Assembly (NCBI GenBank): GCA_950295325.1 | Contig: OX485804.1 | Span: 11,964,001 to 12,028,000 of the forward strand | Direction of reading: 5' to 3' | DNA from: Polytrichum commune | Taxonomy: Eukaryota; Streptophyta; Polytrichopsida; Polytrichales; Polytrichaceae | DNA length: 64,000 bases | Part shown: piece after piece, positions 11,801-22,228 of the stretch | How the letters are laid out: each line of letters opens with the position of its first letter | How positions within the stretch are numbered: position 1 is the first letter of the stretch | Notes under the pieces: model-generated | What the model was told of the DNA's origin: nothing | Database searches by the model: none | Seen by the model: only the letters and a program-made list of their open reading frames with translations | Translations under genes and position numbers: made by a program

Positions 11801-12114
11801 AAGTGGGCTATGTATCTATGGTAGCTGCAGCCCTTTGACCCATGACGGCAATTGCCTACTCTGGAGAAGACCAACCTAGGCTAGGCTACTTGGGACTTAT
11901 CGGGGAAGAGGGGAAGGAATCATCTGGGCATCATCTGAGGAATTCTTGTGGGCTGCTGTCTGTGAATCTCATGCACTTACTGCACCGGCTGACTGCTGTG
12001 GAGCTGCAGTCCAATTCCACTCCATTTACTAAGTGAGTTAATTAAGTTTCCATTAATTTCTGGGCTGTGGATTTCCCCCCAGAAAAATGTTATCTTCCTT
12101 GGAGAAAGTTTACG
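11801..12114. other. Upstream flank of the CFL1-like gene, nothing assigned
   Basis: No gene recognised. A 64-codon frame at 11842 has no family resemblance. Confidence 0.4.
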
Positions 12115-12139
12115 AGGTTCAGCCGATTATTGTCACCAC

Positions 12140-12245
12140 CTGCTTACAAACAGGGGAGAGCCGACTGATCCGCCAGTAGTTACAGACGAGCCGGTTGCGT
12201 TTGAGAAATAACCAGTTCGAGTTCAAGATTTCAGGCAAACTGCCA
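12140..12245 (-). repeat. Dispersed GGGGAGA-ended repeat, partial copy
   Basis: AGGGGAGAGCCGACT, then GTTACAGACGAGCCGGTT, then GAGAAATAACCAGTTCGAG follow the same order as the copy at 13008-13203 and, inverted, the copy at 36872-37106. Only the terminal half is present. Confidence 0.55.
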
Positions 12246-13007
12246 ATCCTTCTGAACTGATCAGTCTGATGCGAAGCTTGTAACTAGAGACTTGATTGTT
12301 TGATCATTCACCAAAATTTTGAGAGTCGGGGAAGGTGATTGTCCATTCATTACTGCTCAATGTGAGTCCAAAATGGTTAATATTAACGGGAACATGTAGG
12401 AGCTCGGTCTTGAGGGGTTAAAGCATTATTAGGCTTGGCGCATAAGTTGATATGATAAAGTCTTGAGATTGGATATTATTAGGTGAAACAGTGGGGCGCA
12501 CTTTTACTAACTGTGAAACGGCCATCTCTATTACTTCATGATGTTGTTGCATCCCTCATTTGCCTCTTAAAGGTGTGGTTACACAACTAATAATGCCCGT
12601 GATGAACTAAGCACCTCATTGTTACTGAAGCTCGCACCTACCTACTCTCAAGTCTCTCTCTCCCAAAAATATGATCACATTATTGTCTCCTTCCTTTGAA
12701 AAGTGAGTTATTAGACCCATTACTGATGACTTATTGGTCTTTATTGAGCACATTGTCACCTCCATATTAGGTCCACATTTATTCAAGGACTTCATTTATA
12801 ATAAATATGGCCTCCAAGAATTTATAATGCACTGCATAGTGCTATGAACTTGGTCATGATTTTATTCATCTTTAAATCACTTAATTATTTGGAGGTAAAT
12901 TTGTTCAAGTTACAAGACTGCACAAGTGATATTTTTCAATGTAGATGAAGAACCATTTTATCAATGGATAATAGCAACTCTATTCAATGAACAGGGAGAA
13001 CCAACTG
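12246..13007. other. Gene-free stretch, nothing assigned
   Basis: AT-rich, no frame above 60 codons and no repeat boundary found. Confidence 0.5.
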
Positions 13008-13203
13008 CTAGTTATAGATGAACCGGTTAAGAAATAACTGGTTGAAATTCAAGACTTCACAAAAACTATCCTGTCATTTTAATGGAATTTAGAGAATATA
13101 CCTCAATTTCGTAAAGAAACCCCGAAAGATGTCAACATGTAACCAATTGAACTTGGAAACACTAGGATCTCAATCGATTATGCCCAAAATCCTCCCCGGA
13201 AAC
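13008..13203 (-). repeat. Dispersed GGGGAGA-ended repeat, full copy
   Basis: Starts AGGGAGAACCAACTGC and ends AAATCCTCCCCGGA. It contains GATGTCAACATGTAACCA and ACTAGGATCTCAATCGATTA, which recur inverted at 36872-37106 and 59885-60060. The two ends carry an inverted GGGGAGA, so this is probably a roughly 200-bp terminal-inverted-repeat element, but I could not fix a target-site duplication. Confidence 0.6.
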
Positions 13204-15008
13204 TGACTCTATTTCATGTGATTTTCTTTACTCGTTTTTTATCATTTCCACATGAAATTCTAAGCTATCATGAGACATGAAAGTAGCACATGGGACAAGC
13301 TATATAACTCTGTCATCAAATTCGAAATAAAATTGTTTGTAAGATTCTCACTCACATCAATCTGGTGAGAAAACAAAGAGTTACTGGCATTTGCTTCTAC
13401 TTGCACTCATGTGCGATACCATGGTCCTCGGACGGCTTGGGCAAATCATTATCAGATAATTAAATTATATTGAAGAAGTCAATTTGACAAAAAAAAATAG
13501 TCTACTGAATTTTCTTTTTTTCCTTGACAAAAATGAGAGATTTTATGACAACAAATTCCAAAAAATTCTACAATTCTCCAAAAAAATTATACTCAACACT
13601 GAAACCACCATGATACTACAGTAATTCCCTCTCACCACACCCCCACACACACCAACCACCGCCACCAACTCATAAATAATAATAAATTTTATGAAAATAT
13701 GGCATACTCAATAGAGCTTCGTCATGACCATGAAGTAACTTGGGATAACCTTGACATGGAATTTTGTAGTCTTGTTAACTCTTTCCATCTGCGATATTGG
13801 ACAATATAGTTCCAACCATCAAATTGTATTCTCGCAAACCTCACCACGAGCACAGAGACAAATTTTTAGCTACCTAGAGCAAAGCATGGTCAAGTATACA
13901 AAAAAGTGCTCCGGCATACTAAAACTATAATTTTTTGGTCAAATGCCTAAAAGTAGTAGCAAGGTGTTGTTTAAATTGGATTTTTTTATCATAGCGCCCT
14001 CTATTGTTGTGTTAGGTACTCAAATATGAACTATCAAGATGAGATTTTCAAAACACATCATCAAAAAGTTTGCTCAATAAGTAATGGCTAAATTTGGTTC
14101 TGAACGTAGAATTCATGACTTTAAACATTTTTGAAGTTGGAATTTTTTTAGATTCCTTGAATAAATTATAAACTTGAGGGCAACATTACAAAAACATTAA
14201 ATTAAAAATTAAATGAATCAATTTTGTCATATTTAAAGCAAATTTTAGACAATCATGTGTTCAATATCCACTTGCAAACTACTTGCACCGTCTTCTAGAA
14301 CATCTAGACTTTTCTTGAAAATTTTGTTGACATAACTTGCTTGGCTTTGTAGATCAATGTGTTTTTCAAATGTTTATGACCTTTTTCCTTCACAAAATTC
14401 AAAGTTAGTATATAATTTTGAATCACTTTCACTTAAACGTATACATACATGGTAATGGATTTGTGTACTTGGTCGTGCTTGCGCCCTACCTTCCTCCATC
14501 AAAGTCTATTATTTTCAACATATGAATGCAACTTAATTAAATAGGCAATTCATTCAATTTTGTTATGACTTTGTGTCATCCCGGTCGTATTCTAAGCATG
14601 TTGAAGCATGCAATGGATGAATGTCATATGAAGTTAGTGCATCAATGGATGAATAACATATGAAAATAAATAAATCAACAACTTAGTTGACCTTGCATCC
14701 CAACTTGCTTGTCCACACCCTGTAAATAACCATATTGTTTTTAGCCATGTCATGCATTTCCCAATGTTAGAAATTGCACGAGTCTAGTTCACGGTTGCAT
14801 CAAGAAAGAAAGAAAGGGGTCCCGATGACAATTACTACCTCCTCTCAAAGATGAACATGCGTGAACAAACCGGTTGGCATCTATCTCCCCTCAGGGTAAG
14901 CTCCTAAGGTTCCTACATGGTTGGTCAAAAATATCCAACTCACTTGGATACCCCACTATGATTGGGTGGATCATAAGCGGTAGGGCCCACTAGAAATCAA
15001 GTGTTAGG
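13204..15008. other. Gene-free AT-rich stretch, nothing assigned
   Basis: No frame of 60 codons on either strand. Long A/T runs. Nothing recognisable. Confidence 0.5.
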
Positions 15009-15073
15009 AAGGTCACCCGTCCAAGTATTATTTTGGCCTTAGGCAACTTAACCTTAATGATCCCATGGGATCT
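15009..15073 (-). repeat. 5S-rRNA-derived fragment (Cassandra-TRIM or 5S-SINE type)
   Basis: On the minus strand GATCCCATGGGATCATTAAG, GTTAAGTTGCCTAAGG and TACTTGGACGGGTGACCTTCC align in order with the internal promoter part of plant 5S rRNA (GATCCCATCAGAACTCCGAAG, GTTAAGCGTGCTTGG, TACTAGGATGGGTGACCTCC), with substitutions in between. The 5' and 3' stems of 5S rRNA are not visible, so it is not a functional 5S gene. Plant Cassandra TRIM retrotransposons carry exactly this 5S promoter region in their LTRs. I saw no LTR pair, so this is a solo or degraded copy. Confidence 0.6.
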
Positions 15074-16344
15074 CAGTTAAGGCCTTGGGTTTAAGCCACC
15101 CCTACAGTTGCATAACAGGTAAAGTGGACCTTATGCAGTTGCTCTTCTTAATTGGACACCTACATTTGAATGGTAGTGTATGACCCATGTTTGTGGTTTA
15201 AAATAGATAGCAAAAAAACATGTGGTATGATGGGAATAGACTACATGCTCAACATATACTAACCATCATAGGTTCACTTTAAGTCTACTTGGAAGGGTTA
15301 ATGTGGTCACTTAAAAATAAGGGAAGCTTCACTTTCACCTCCTATAGTTTTTGCATCTCAATTCCAATCTTGAAACTTGAAAGGACACTTTTCTTGACTC
15401 CAATTTGTTGTTAGTTGGATAAGACAATTATCAATTCAACCCAACGGCATAACTACTCATGAAAATGGTACAGGATGTTGAAAAGTTAAGTACTTCCTCC
15501 CCAATGAAATGAAATGAAGTGGATTGTAAAGTCCAAAAGCCAAAAGAGTCACGGAAGTAGAAGTACATGAAGGTGGAGTAAAATATGAATTTCCTAGAGT
15601 AATGGAGTGGCTTGTGGGGGGTAACAGCTAACATCAACCTACTGATCAACTTAGTTGATACAAAGATAAGTTTACACCATCTAAGTGAATATTGTTTTGT
15701 ATCACCTACCAAGGGGACGATGAAAATGTTGATTTTTATGTAGAGCTTGGATATTGTTGTGTAAAGTCAAATTAGCACCTCAATTATGTTCAAATGCTCC
15801 AAATTGATTAGTCAATTGAGGTTCAATTAAGATGAATTGACAGCAAACCAACCCCTGGCATGGCAGGTGTTAAGAAACAAAATCCTTCTCTAACACTAAT
15901 GTAGATTCAATGCCCACACGCATCACAGAATTAATTTGGTCACCTATATTTAGAATTTAGGGATATGTGATCAAGTGTGCATCTATGAGTAGACGACCAA
16001 AAAGACACATGGCTAAGAGAGACTGGACTTATGTGCTCTAACCATTCTAGATTCAAAGGCAACTTTATTGAGAGGACCTACATGACCACAAGTTAATGCA
16101 TAGGAAAATCTTCGCTTTGATGATTATGAACAAGACATATATATGAGCTCCAAAAAAGAATGAGGCAAATGGCTACATGTACAATATGGATTTGCTAATC
16201 ACCTCACACTAATTACTTGTTTCATACATATCCTACATGAAGGGAGTGCAAAGAGAAAAGTATCCGAACAACATGCATCTACCTTACCATTTCTGTTATG
16301 AAGTAGGGAAGCCAACTCTCTATGCTTTTAAAATGGAGCCATGT
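15074..16344. other. Gene-free stretch containing an uncharacterised dispersed repeat
   Basis: 15120-15420 parallels 5700-6000 and 37160-37800 (GTGGACCTTATGCAG, CTTCTTAATTGGACACCTA, CAATCTTGAAACTTGA). 15960-16130 carries a further partial match. No domain is recognisable in any frame, so the repeat type is unknown. Confidence 0.45.
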
Positions 16345-16515
16345 CCAAGGAGATTTTTGGGCATAAACAATGTTTCCAAGTCTAGCCAATTAGTACATGT
16401 TGTGGTCTTTCAGTCTTTCTTTAGTAACTTGGGGTATATTCCATGGATTCCTCTAACACGATCAATAGCTTTCCTGATTTCTTGAACTTCAACTAGTTGT
16501 TTCTCAACCTCAAGC
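16345..16515 (+). repeat. Dispersed GGGGAGA-ended repeat, diverged copy
   Basis: AAGGAGATTTTTGGGCATAA, then GGGGTATATTCCATGGATTC and CTTCAACTAGTTGTTTCTCA follow the order of the copy at 36872-37106, more eroded. Confidence 0.5.
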
Positions 16516-17012
16516 CACTACACACATTCCATCAATGAAATCACTCGAAAATAAATTTAAAATACCTATGCCTACAATTAAAAATACCTTTAAAAACATC
16601 AATACTATCGCTATAAAATATGCCATGTCTATCCTCCTCTACAAAAGAAGAACAGAAAACCACCAACCGCTACCCCAAACACTAGACCCCCCATAGATAA
16701 AGCCATAAAGCCTTAACAACTAAGCCACTCCACTCCATCCACTAACAATGCACTAGAGACCTGATGACCAAACTCATATTAATAATACCTAAATACTAAC
16801 CATTCTAGTTCTTGTTAATGATGACTGGTGACTATAGTGTCTATTCTCGAAAGGGAGGAGTAGATCTGTACTTCCATACCTTTGTCCTGTGGGCACTGGA
16901 TTGGGGGTGGATCGAACAGACACTTAATTCACGTCGGTCTCCTCCAGAGACCAAAGTTTTTCTTCTTTTTTTTCTTCTTTTCTTAAACTCAACTTGTTCA
17001 TATGTAAACTAA

Positions 17013-17171
17013 TAGCCCACCCACACTTACTGACGAGGGCCACCAGTGAACGGTGAGTACCAGCACTGGTTGCAAACCAATGGTTCTCACTGGATAAACC
17101 AACTCTAAAAATGGCCCATGCTAGTAGGAATCGTTCACCGGTGGCCCGCACCAATAAGTGTGGGTGGGCTA
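17013..17171. mobile_element. Short MITE with TAA flanks
   Basis: The left end TAGCCCACCCACACTTACTG and the reverse complement of the right end TAGCCCACCCACACTTATTG match at 19 of 20 bases, and the pairing extends to about 45 bases through GGGCCACC and GTGAACG. TAA lies on both sides (17010-17012 and 17172-17174), which suggests a PIF/Harbinger-type 3-bp duplication. The element is 159 bp and almost wholly a hairpin. Confidence 0.7.
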
Positions 17172-17174
17172 TAA

Positions 17175-17605
17175 GCTATCGGTTCTCCCCATTGTTTGAA
17201 ATGGAGTTGTGAAGGTTTATGATCCCTCACCAATGGCAGGACAGCATAAGATCTTCATCACCACCTAGTCCTGCACCGTGAGCAGACGACGAATGATATT
17301 CGACTTGGGCAGCAGCCTGCTTGTCAAGAAGTTACTGAACTCACTTTACCATCTTGTAGGGCCAAGTTACTAGAAATCCATCAAGAGCCCGGACTAGGTT
17401 ATTGATTAGGAGCCCGAACGGTATTAATTTCCGTCCAAGCTGACATGCGTGTGGGGTACTCAGAGCATTAATGAGGCAACTGGGCACCGAGCTTCAAAAA
17501 CAGCAAGGCCTGGGAGGGGTGTAAGTTGGGATTTGAGTGACCTTAATAAACAAACTAAAAATGCCATGATCATCAGCACGCACGCTGCAGGCTCCACACC
17601 AGTAA
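17175..17605. other. Gene-free stretch, nothing assigned
   Basis: Begins with ATCGGTTCTCCCCATTGTTT, a fragment of the GGGGAGA-ended dispersed repeat. The remainder is unassigned. Confidence 0.4.
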
Positions 17606-17715
17606 GGGTGAGTTTTCATGGAGGTCGCTCGTCTACCAGATTCTAGTGTGAATAAGGACAAACCCGTTCAAATGTAGAGGAAATTTGGTGGGGTAGAACT
17701 CATATGTGTCAACTC

Positions 17716-18567
17716 CACTAAATAAGATATTTAGTGTCACCAATTCTAATCATCTTTCTCATACGAATTGTAAACCGCAATATAGTGTCACCAACACTCC
17801 ATGTTAACCCACCATTATTCGTCATTCCTTGTAAATATATAGGTGGGGGATTATAGATTTACAGTGTTACAATTACAATCACTTAGTACCAAGTGAACCC
17901 TCTATCATCCATGACAACATTTCATCACAAGTTTCTGACAAGAGAAGCCATGGTTTTGGTCAACATTTGAGCTCATCCATCATCCATGACAATATTTGTT
18001 CACTTACTCATAAGAAGCGTCATCCAAAAAGCTACCATAGTACAGTAGCCTCCCGCCTAAGTACGCACCCGTTTAATTACGCATCCCGGTAAAGTACGCA
18101 TTATTTTCCCGAAAAAATAGGGTTCATGTTTATTTAGTTCAACATGTCATGGATTGTCATTTGGCGCAAGTTTTGAAGATTCTTGCATTTGGTTTTCAAG
18201 GCGACAGCCCGGACCTTACTTTGAAACGATTCAAACAACTTTCTAAGATCATCGAATGTTTCCTCAGCCTCTTCTCGAACTTCGGAGCAGAGCAACTGAT
18301 CCTCTATATCAACCATTTGCTTATAAAGTGACTCGGATCCGTCTTGCTCAGCTTCGCTATGATCTCACATCGCTGGAACTCATTGAGGCGTTTCCCGTTC
18401 GGTTTCTTCGACATTGCAGCCGAATCAAGCGATTAGGAACCCTAAACCCTAAAGTGCGCACCTACCGGCTAAGTACGCATAATCCTCCCAAGTTCAAGTT
18501 GCGTACTTAGGCGGGAGGCTACTGTAAACCATTACATACCATATGACACTAAATATATTATTCAATG
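17716..18567. mobile_element. TA-flanked MITE, about 370-bp family, split by a pogo-like element
   Basis: Apart from the 484-bp insertion (element plus one TA) it matches 48840-49218 along its length: TTTAGTGTCACCAATTCTA, CATCCATGACAATATTT, CACAAGTT.CTGAC, GATGAGC/GAACTCATCC and CATACCAT. It ends CAATG followed by TA (18568-18569). The left flank is TC where the unoccupied host element (near 52598) has TA, so one copy of the duplication has mutated. Confidence 0.72.
18043..18524. mobile_element. pogo/Tc1-mariner-like element with near-perfect terminal repeats
   Basis: Left end CAGTAGCCTCCCGCCTAAG and the reverse complement of the right end are identical over 26 bases (through TACGCA). TA lies on both sides (18041-18042, 18525-18526). 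Subterminal TAAGTACGCA-like motifs recur near both ends. On the minus strand about 18345-18411 reads MSKKPNGKRLNEFQRCEIIA, followed by KLSK, the start of a pogo-like transposase also seen at 2488-2754. The rest of the transposase is missing, replaced by an unrelated-looking 60-codon frame. Length 482 bp. Confidence 0.85.
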
Positions 18568-18786
18568 TAGCTACTCCCATCTTCTCAAATCCGGACCCAC
18601 CTACTAACCTCCTCCCTTTTTCAAAACTGGTCTTCCAAACCTTCCGTCACCGACACTTGAAGGCTCTTTAGCGGACGGATGAATGTCTAGCAGCGCGTGT
18701 CCACGACCCTCCACATTCTAGCAAACCACCAGAATGTGGTTGGATGGGTAACTTGCGCTTACACGCATGCGACCACCCCTCTTACA

Positions 18787-18965
18787 TACTAGCCACACCG
18801 GCCTGTCCATTCCAGGCCCACCCAACCCGGCCGGTGCAAGCCATCCCGCAGTTGGGGTTGTTGGGGACCTTGTCCCATCTTCCTTGGATGGGCAACCCCA
18901 ACCGCGGGGTGGCCTGCACCGACCGCTCTAGCTGGGCCCGGAATGGATGGGCCAGTGTGGCCCTC
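18787..18965. repeat. GC-rich imperfect hairpin
   Basis: CCACACCGGCCTGTCCATTCC pairs with an inverse ending GGAATGGATGGGCCAGTGTGG, and GCAGTTGGGGTTG pairs with CAACCCCAACCGC. A related but rearranged version covers 19110-19340, so the hairpin unit itself has been duplicated. Its GC content stands out against the AT-rich surroundings. Confidence 0.6.
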
Positions 18966-19517
18966 ATGTGATCCACTATTATCTAACAAACGCATGGATA
19001 TCTATCGGTGTGTGTCCACAACCCTTCACATTCTAGCAAACCACCATAACGTGGCCGGATGGACAGCTTGCGCTAACACGCATGCAACCACCCCTTTCAT
19101 ATACTTGCCACACTAGTCCATTCAACCCGGCCGGTGCCCTCCCCTCCCCCAGCGTGCGCTAGTATCTAGGGCGGATGGGACAAGGTCCCCAACAACCCCA
19201 ACTGGCTGGATGGATGCATGGATGCATGGTTGCAGGGTTGCATTCAACCAGCTGGTGTTGTTGGGAACCATGTCCCATTCGCCCTGGATGGGCAACCCCA
19301 GCTGCGGAGGGGCCCCAAATGGACGGACCAGTGTGGCCCCCATACGATCCACTATTATCTAATGGACGCATGGATATTTAACGGTGCGTGTCCATGGCCT
19401 TCCACATTCTAAAAAAAACCACCAGAATGTGGTTGGATGGACGGCTTGCGACCACCCCGCCGATCCGGTATCATATAGAATGTGGTGGGCGAGCGGCGGA
19501 CATGGAAACGCACCACC

Positions 19518-20564
19518 CCAGCAGCAGGAGCAGGAGAAGCGGCCGCGCGCGGCGTTTGGGCATTGAATCGGCCATGAGAGCCTAGTTGGTGCAGCCCGCG
19601 GGCAGGCGGGCGGGCAGGCAAGCAGGCAGGCAGGGTGCCCCCTCCAAATAGGCAGCCCAAGGTTTGGCCATTGAATGAGCGCACGCTGCGTTGGCCTGAC
19701 GCGCCTCAGCCTCATGCCCAATTTGGGTGGGGCAGACGACCGGCCTCCCCTTGCAAGTGCCAGTTAGTTATAAAAAGCGGCCCAATTCATGTCGCATCTG
19801 GCTGGGGCCTGCCTATTTCGGAGCACAAGCTAGCTGCAATGGCCTTGGGCTACACTACCCCACCCAAGGGTGCCTTCCTTTTTATAGCCGGCGCAGCACC
19901 AGCACTACTACGTGGGTGTTTCCTTCCTGCCACTAGCCCAGGGGGTTTTAATCTCCTGCATCCCAAACTTAGCATTCTCATGCGGTCATGTCAAAAGTAG
20001 TGTGGTGTGGAGACATAGATAGGTGTATTGTGTGTGTGTGTGTTGGCATTGAAAGCCGCCACCTCTTTGATGAAAGGAGTTGGACTCCCCCCCCCCACCA
20101 CTTGTTGTTCTTGTTGTTGCCAAAGGGGTGGATGGATAGATAGGTGTCTAGTGGAAAAACATGACTCACGTAGAGTAGGTTTGTGGAATTGTCATCACCG
20201 GTGCGTCTCTAAGGCAAGCCACATCGGCGGGGGGGGGGGGGGGGGGGGCAGCCAGTCCGGATGGTGTGGCCACTGTATCTCTAGAATTACACTATTTTGT
20301 CTATTCTTGATCAAGACCCCGTCGGCAATCTATAAGGTACCGGAATTTCGATTACATTGGAACCGATTTGGGTGAACCAACCCATACACTCGTTCTTTGT
20401 TGGATGCCTAAACCCTTGCCTCCAAGGGACCAATGTACATGTTGGTTTGCCCATCCGTTGGAACCAATGCACCATTGAGGGTGTTTAGTGTCACTTACTG
20501 GGAAAATTTTGCACCACCTTACATTTCTCCAAATATAGCACATAATCTCTTAAGTGATCGGTTA
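19518..20564. other. Gene-free, initially GC-rich stretch
   Basis: 19520-19960 is GC-rich with GCGGGCGGGCAGGCAAGCAGGC-like repeats near 19600. A G20 homopolymer lies at 20229-20248. 20290-20360 (AAGACCCCGTCGGCAATCTA, GGTACCGGAATTTCGAT) resembles 5420-5480, a shared repeat fragment. No gene recognised. Confidence 0.45.
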
Positions 20565-20785
20565 TGGGCACCTCTACTCTAATCAGTGTGGGTTACCATT
20601 TGGAGTTAAGTGTTGCTGTAACTTTTTACCGGCATTCTTGTCTTCTACCAGCTAAGTTATATTATAATCTTCGGTGTGTATACTAACTACTTATGTTGTT
20701 TGCGTAAGAAATATCACTCTCAATAAAAATGTTACAACAATGCATAACTCCAAATGGTAACCCACACTAATTAGACAAAATTGTG
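20565..20785. mobile_element. TA-flanked MITE, GTGGGTTACC subfamily
   Basis: TCTAATCAGTGTGGGTTACC and the inverse of GGTAACCCACACTAATTAGA form the arms, continuing through ATTTGGAGTTA. TA lies at 20563-20564 and 20786-20787. The outermost bases of the arms match poorly. Length 221 bp, as in the related families. Confidence 0.58.
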
Positions 20786-20787
20786 TA

Positions 20788-21833
20788 ATTCACGGTCTTT
20801 GATATTGTCTATAGGGGTCAATTCTTTCAAAAAAATTGTGTTGTAATAGAATCACCTAAGTTTTCACCTCCGATGGTAGTGATAGGGGTCCAACTCAAAG
20901 AGGTGGGAGTCTAGCCATCATTGCCCCTCTAGGTAGCAGTCACTAAGGTGGAACCGTGGAACTGGGACCCGATGTGAGAGCGTGGCTTGTATACAGATGA
21001 GATCTGCAATTAGGTCGAATTGTCCCACACTAATTTAATTTATCACATTTCACATTATTTTTAATATTGACCATCAAATTAACAAAATATAATCATGGTT
21101 TTCATATGGATGAATTAACAAAGTTATTTTGAGTTTTTGTGATCTAGTCTAGATCCAAGGCAATTTGTATGGATGCAAAGGCAACCTATTTGCGAGGGCA
21201 ACCTAATTGCACATATAGGTGTGGCTAGGAGAATAATAGTGGAGTTTGGTTAAGAATTGTGCATGTACCACATACCATTAGTGCGGCTCACCATTTGGAC
21301 TTCACATTGCTATTTTTGTTTGAAGATTTAAATAAAGGAAAAAAATTTATATTTTGTTTGTTGATGTAGATACTAGATATATATGTTGTACATGGAGAAC
21401 TAATATTCCATCTAAAGTTATAACAATATGTTAGTTTGTTGCACAAAACTTGGGTGAAGTTTCAAAGCAACTATACTAAACAATTGATTTAGCGAGGCAT
21501 TAAAACTACTAATGTGTTGTGATGTTAATTACAATAATGTTCATGAGTTAGCACATAAAGGAGAGGGTGTTAAAACTCACACTTTAAGAATTGAGTATAT
21601 CCACTATTAATACGTTAGTAAAAATATTTCAATGTTTCTCGTTAGCCACTATACAGGGATCCTAAACGCACCAAAGTGTGCCTTCTTAGCATTTTACATG
21701 CGAAAGTTATATGGGCTAAATGTTCTATTAGTTGATTGCCTAAAGCCGTTAGGGGGCTAACGACTGGGAGTACGGTTGTGCATTATTTACTTAGCACTTG
21801 ATGGTGTATAATACAAGCTACACTATTCACTTA
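20788..21833. other. Gene-free AT-rich stretch, nothing assigned
   Basis: No frame of 60 codons and no repeat boundaries recognised. Confidence 0.5.
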
Positions 21834-22228
21834 GAGCATCCTCAGTCGGTCTAGGTAAAGCTCACTGCAAACCAAAACCTATCTTTTGACTGACCTAAAA
21901 TTAGAAACTGAAATTACCATCATTAGAAGCACACCTAAATAAACGTGAGATATTTCTCAAGAAAAAAGAATTGTAAAAATTTGACGTAGGTGAAATCCCT
22001 CATTGAAAACACCACATTTTCAAAATTTAGAGGGAGTGCACCAAATCTTGCTTTAAAATGGAAAGATCCTCCCACACTCCCTCCAAATTTTTGACATTTA
22101 GAGGGAGTGTGGGAGGATCTGTCCATTTTTAAGCAAGATTTGGTGCACTCCCTCTAAATTTTGAGCAATTTTAAGCAAGATAGGTTTTGGTTTGCAGTGA
22201 GCTTTACCTAGACCGACTGAGGATGCTC
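21834..22228. mobile_element. Long-arm foldback MITE (GAGCATCCTCAG type)
   Basis: The outer arms begin GAGCATCCTCAGTCGGTCTA and are identical, inverted, for more than 50 bases (through GCAAACCAAAACCTATCTT). A second inverted pair lies inside: AATTTAGAGGGAGTGCACCA with its complement, and GATCCTCCCACACTCCCTC with its complement around 22090. Almost the whole right half can fold on itself. I found no clear target duplication (flanks CTTA and TTTC), so the superfamily is open. Confidence 0.75.

Larger units (their letters stand above)
17606..19517. mobile_element. PIF/Harbinger-like foldback element carrying nested insertions
   Basis: Starts GGGTGAGTTTTCATGGAGG directly after TAA (17603-17605). 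The next 110 bases and 18568-18780 match the element at 52491-53926. The right end, near 19476-19517, is a weaker inverted copy (GGTGGGCGAGC, CATGGAAACGCACC), and its last bases and target duplication are not clear. The middle holds repeated CCACATTCTAGCAAACCACC-type blocks at about 18711, 19027 and 19401. No coding region. Two younger elements sit inside. Confidence 0.62.

Noticed and set aside
15009-15073. A functional 5S rRNA gene
   Set aside because: Only the middle of the gene is recognisable, with many changes. The terminal stems and a T-rich terminator are missing and there is no tandem array.
18134-18316. Host gene on the minus strand at 18134-18316
   Set aside because: It lies wholly inside the pogo-like element, has only 60 codons and no domain. 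It is better taken as filler or transposon sequence.
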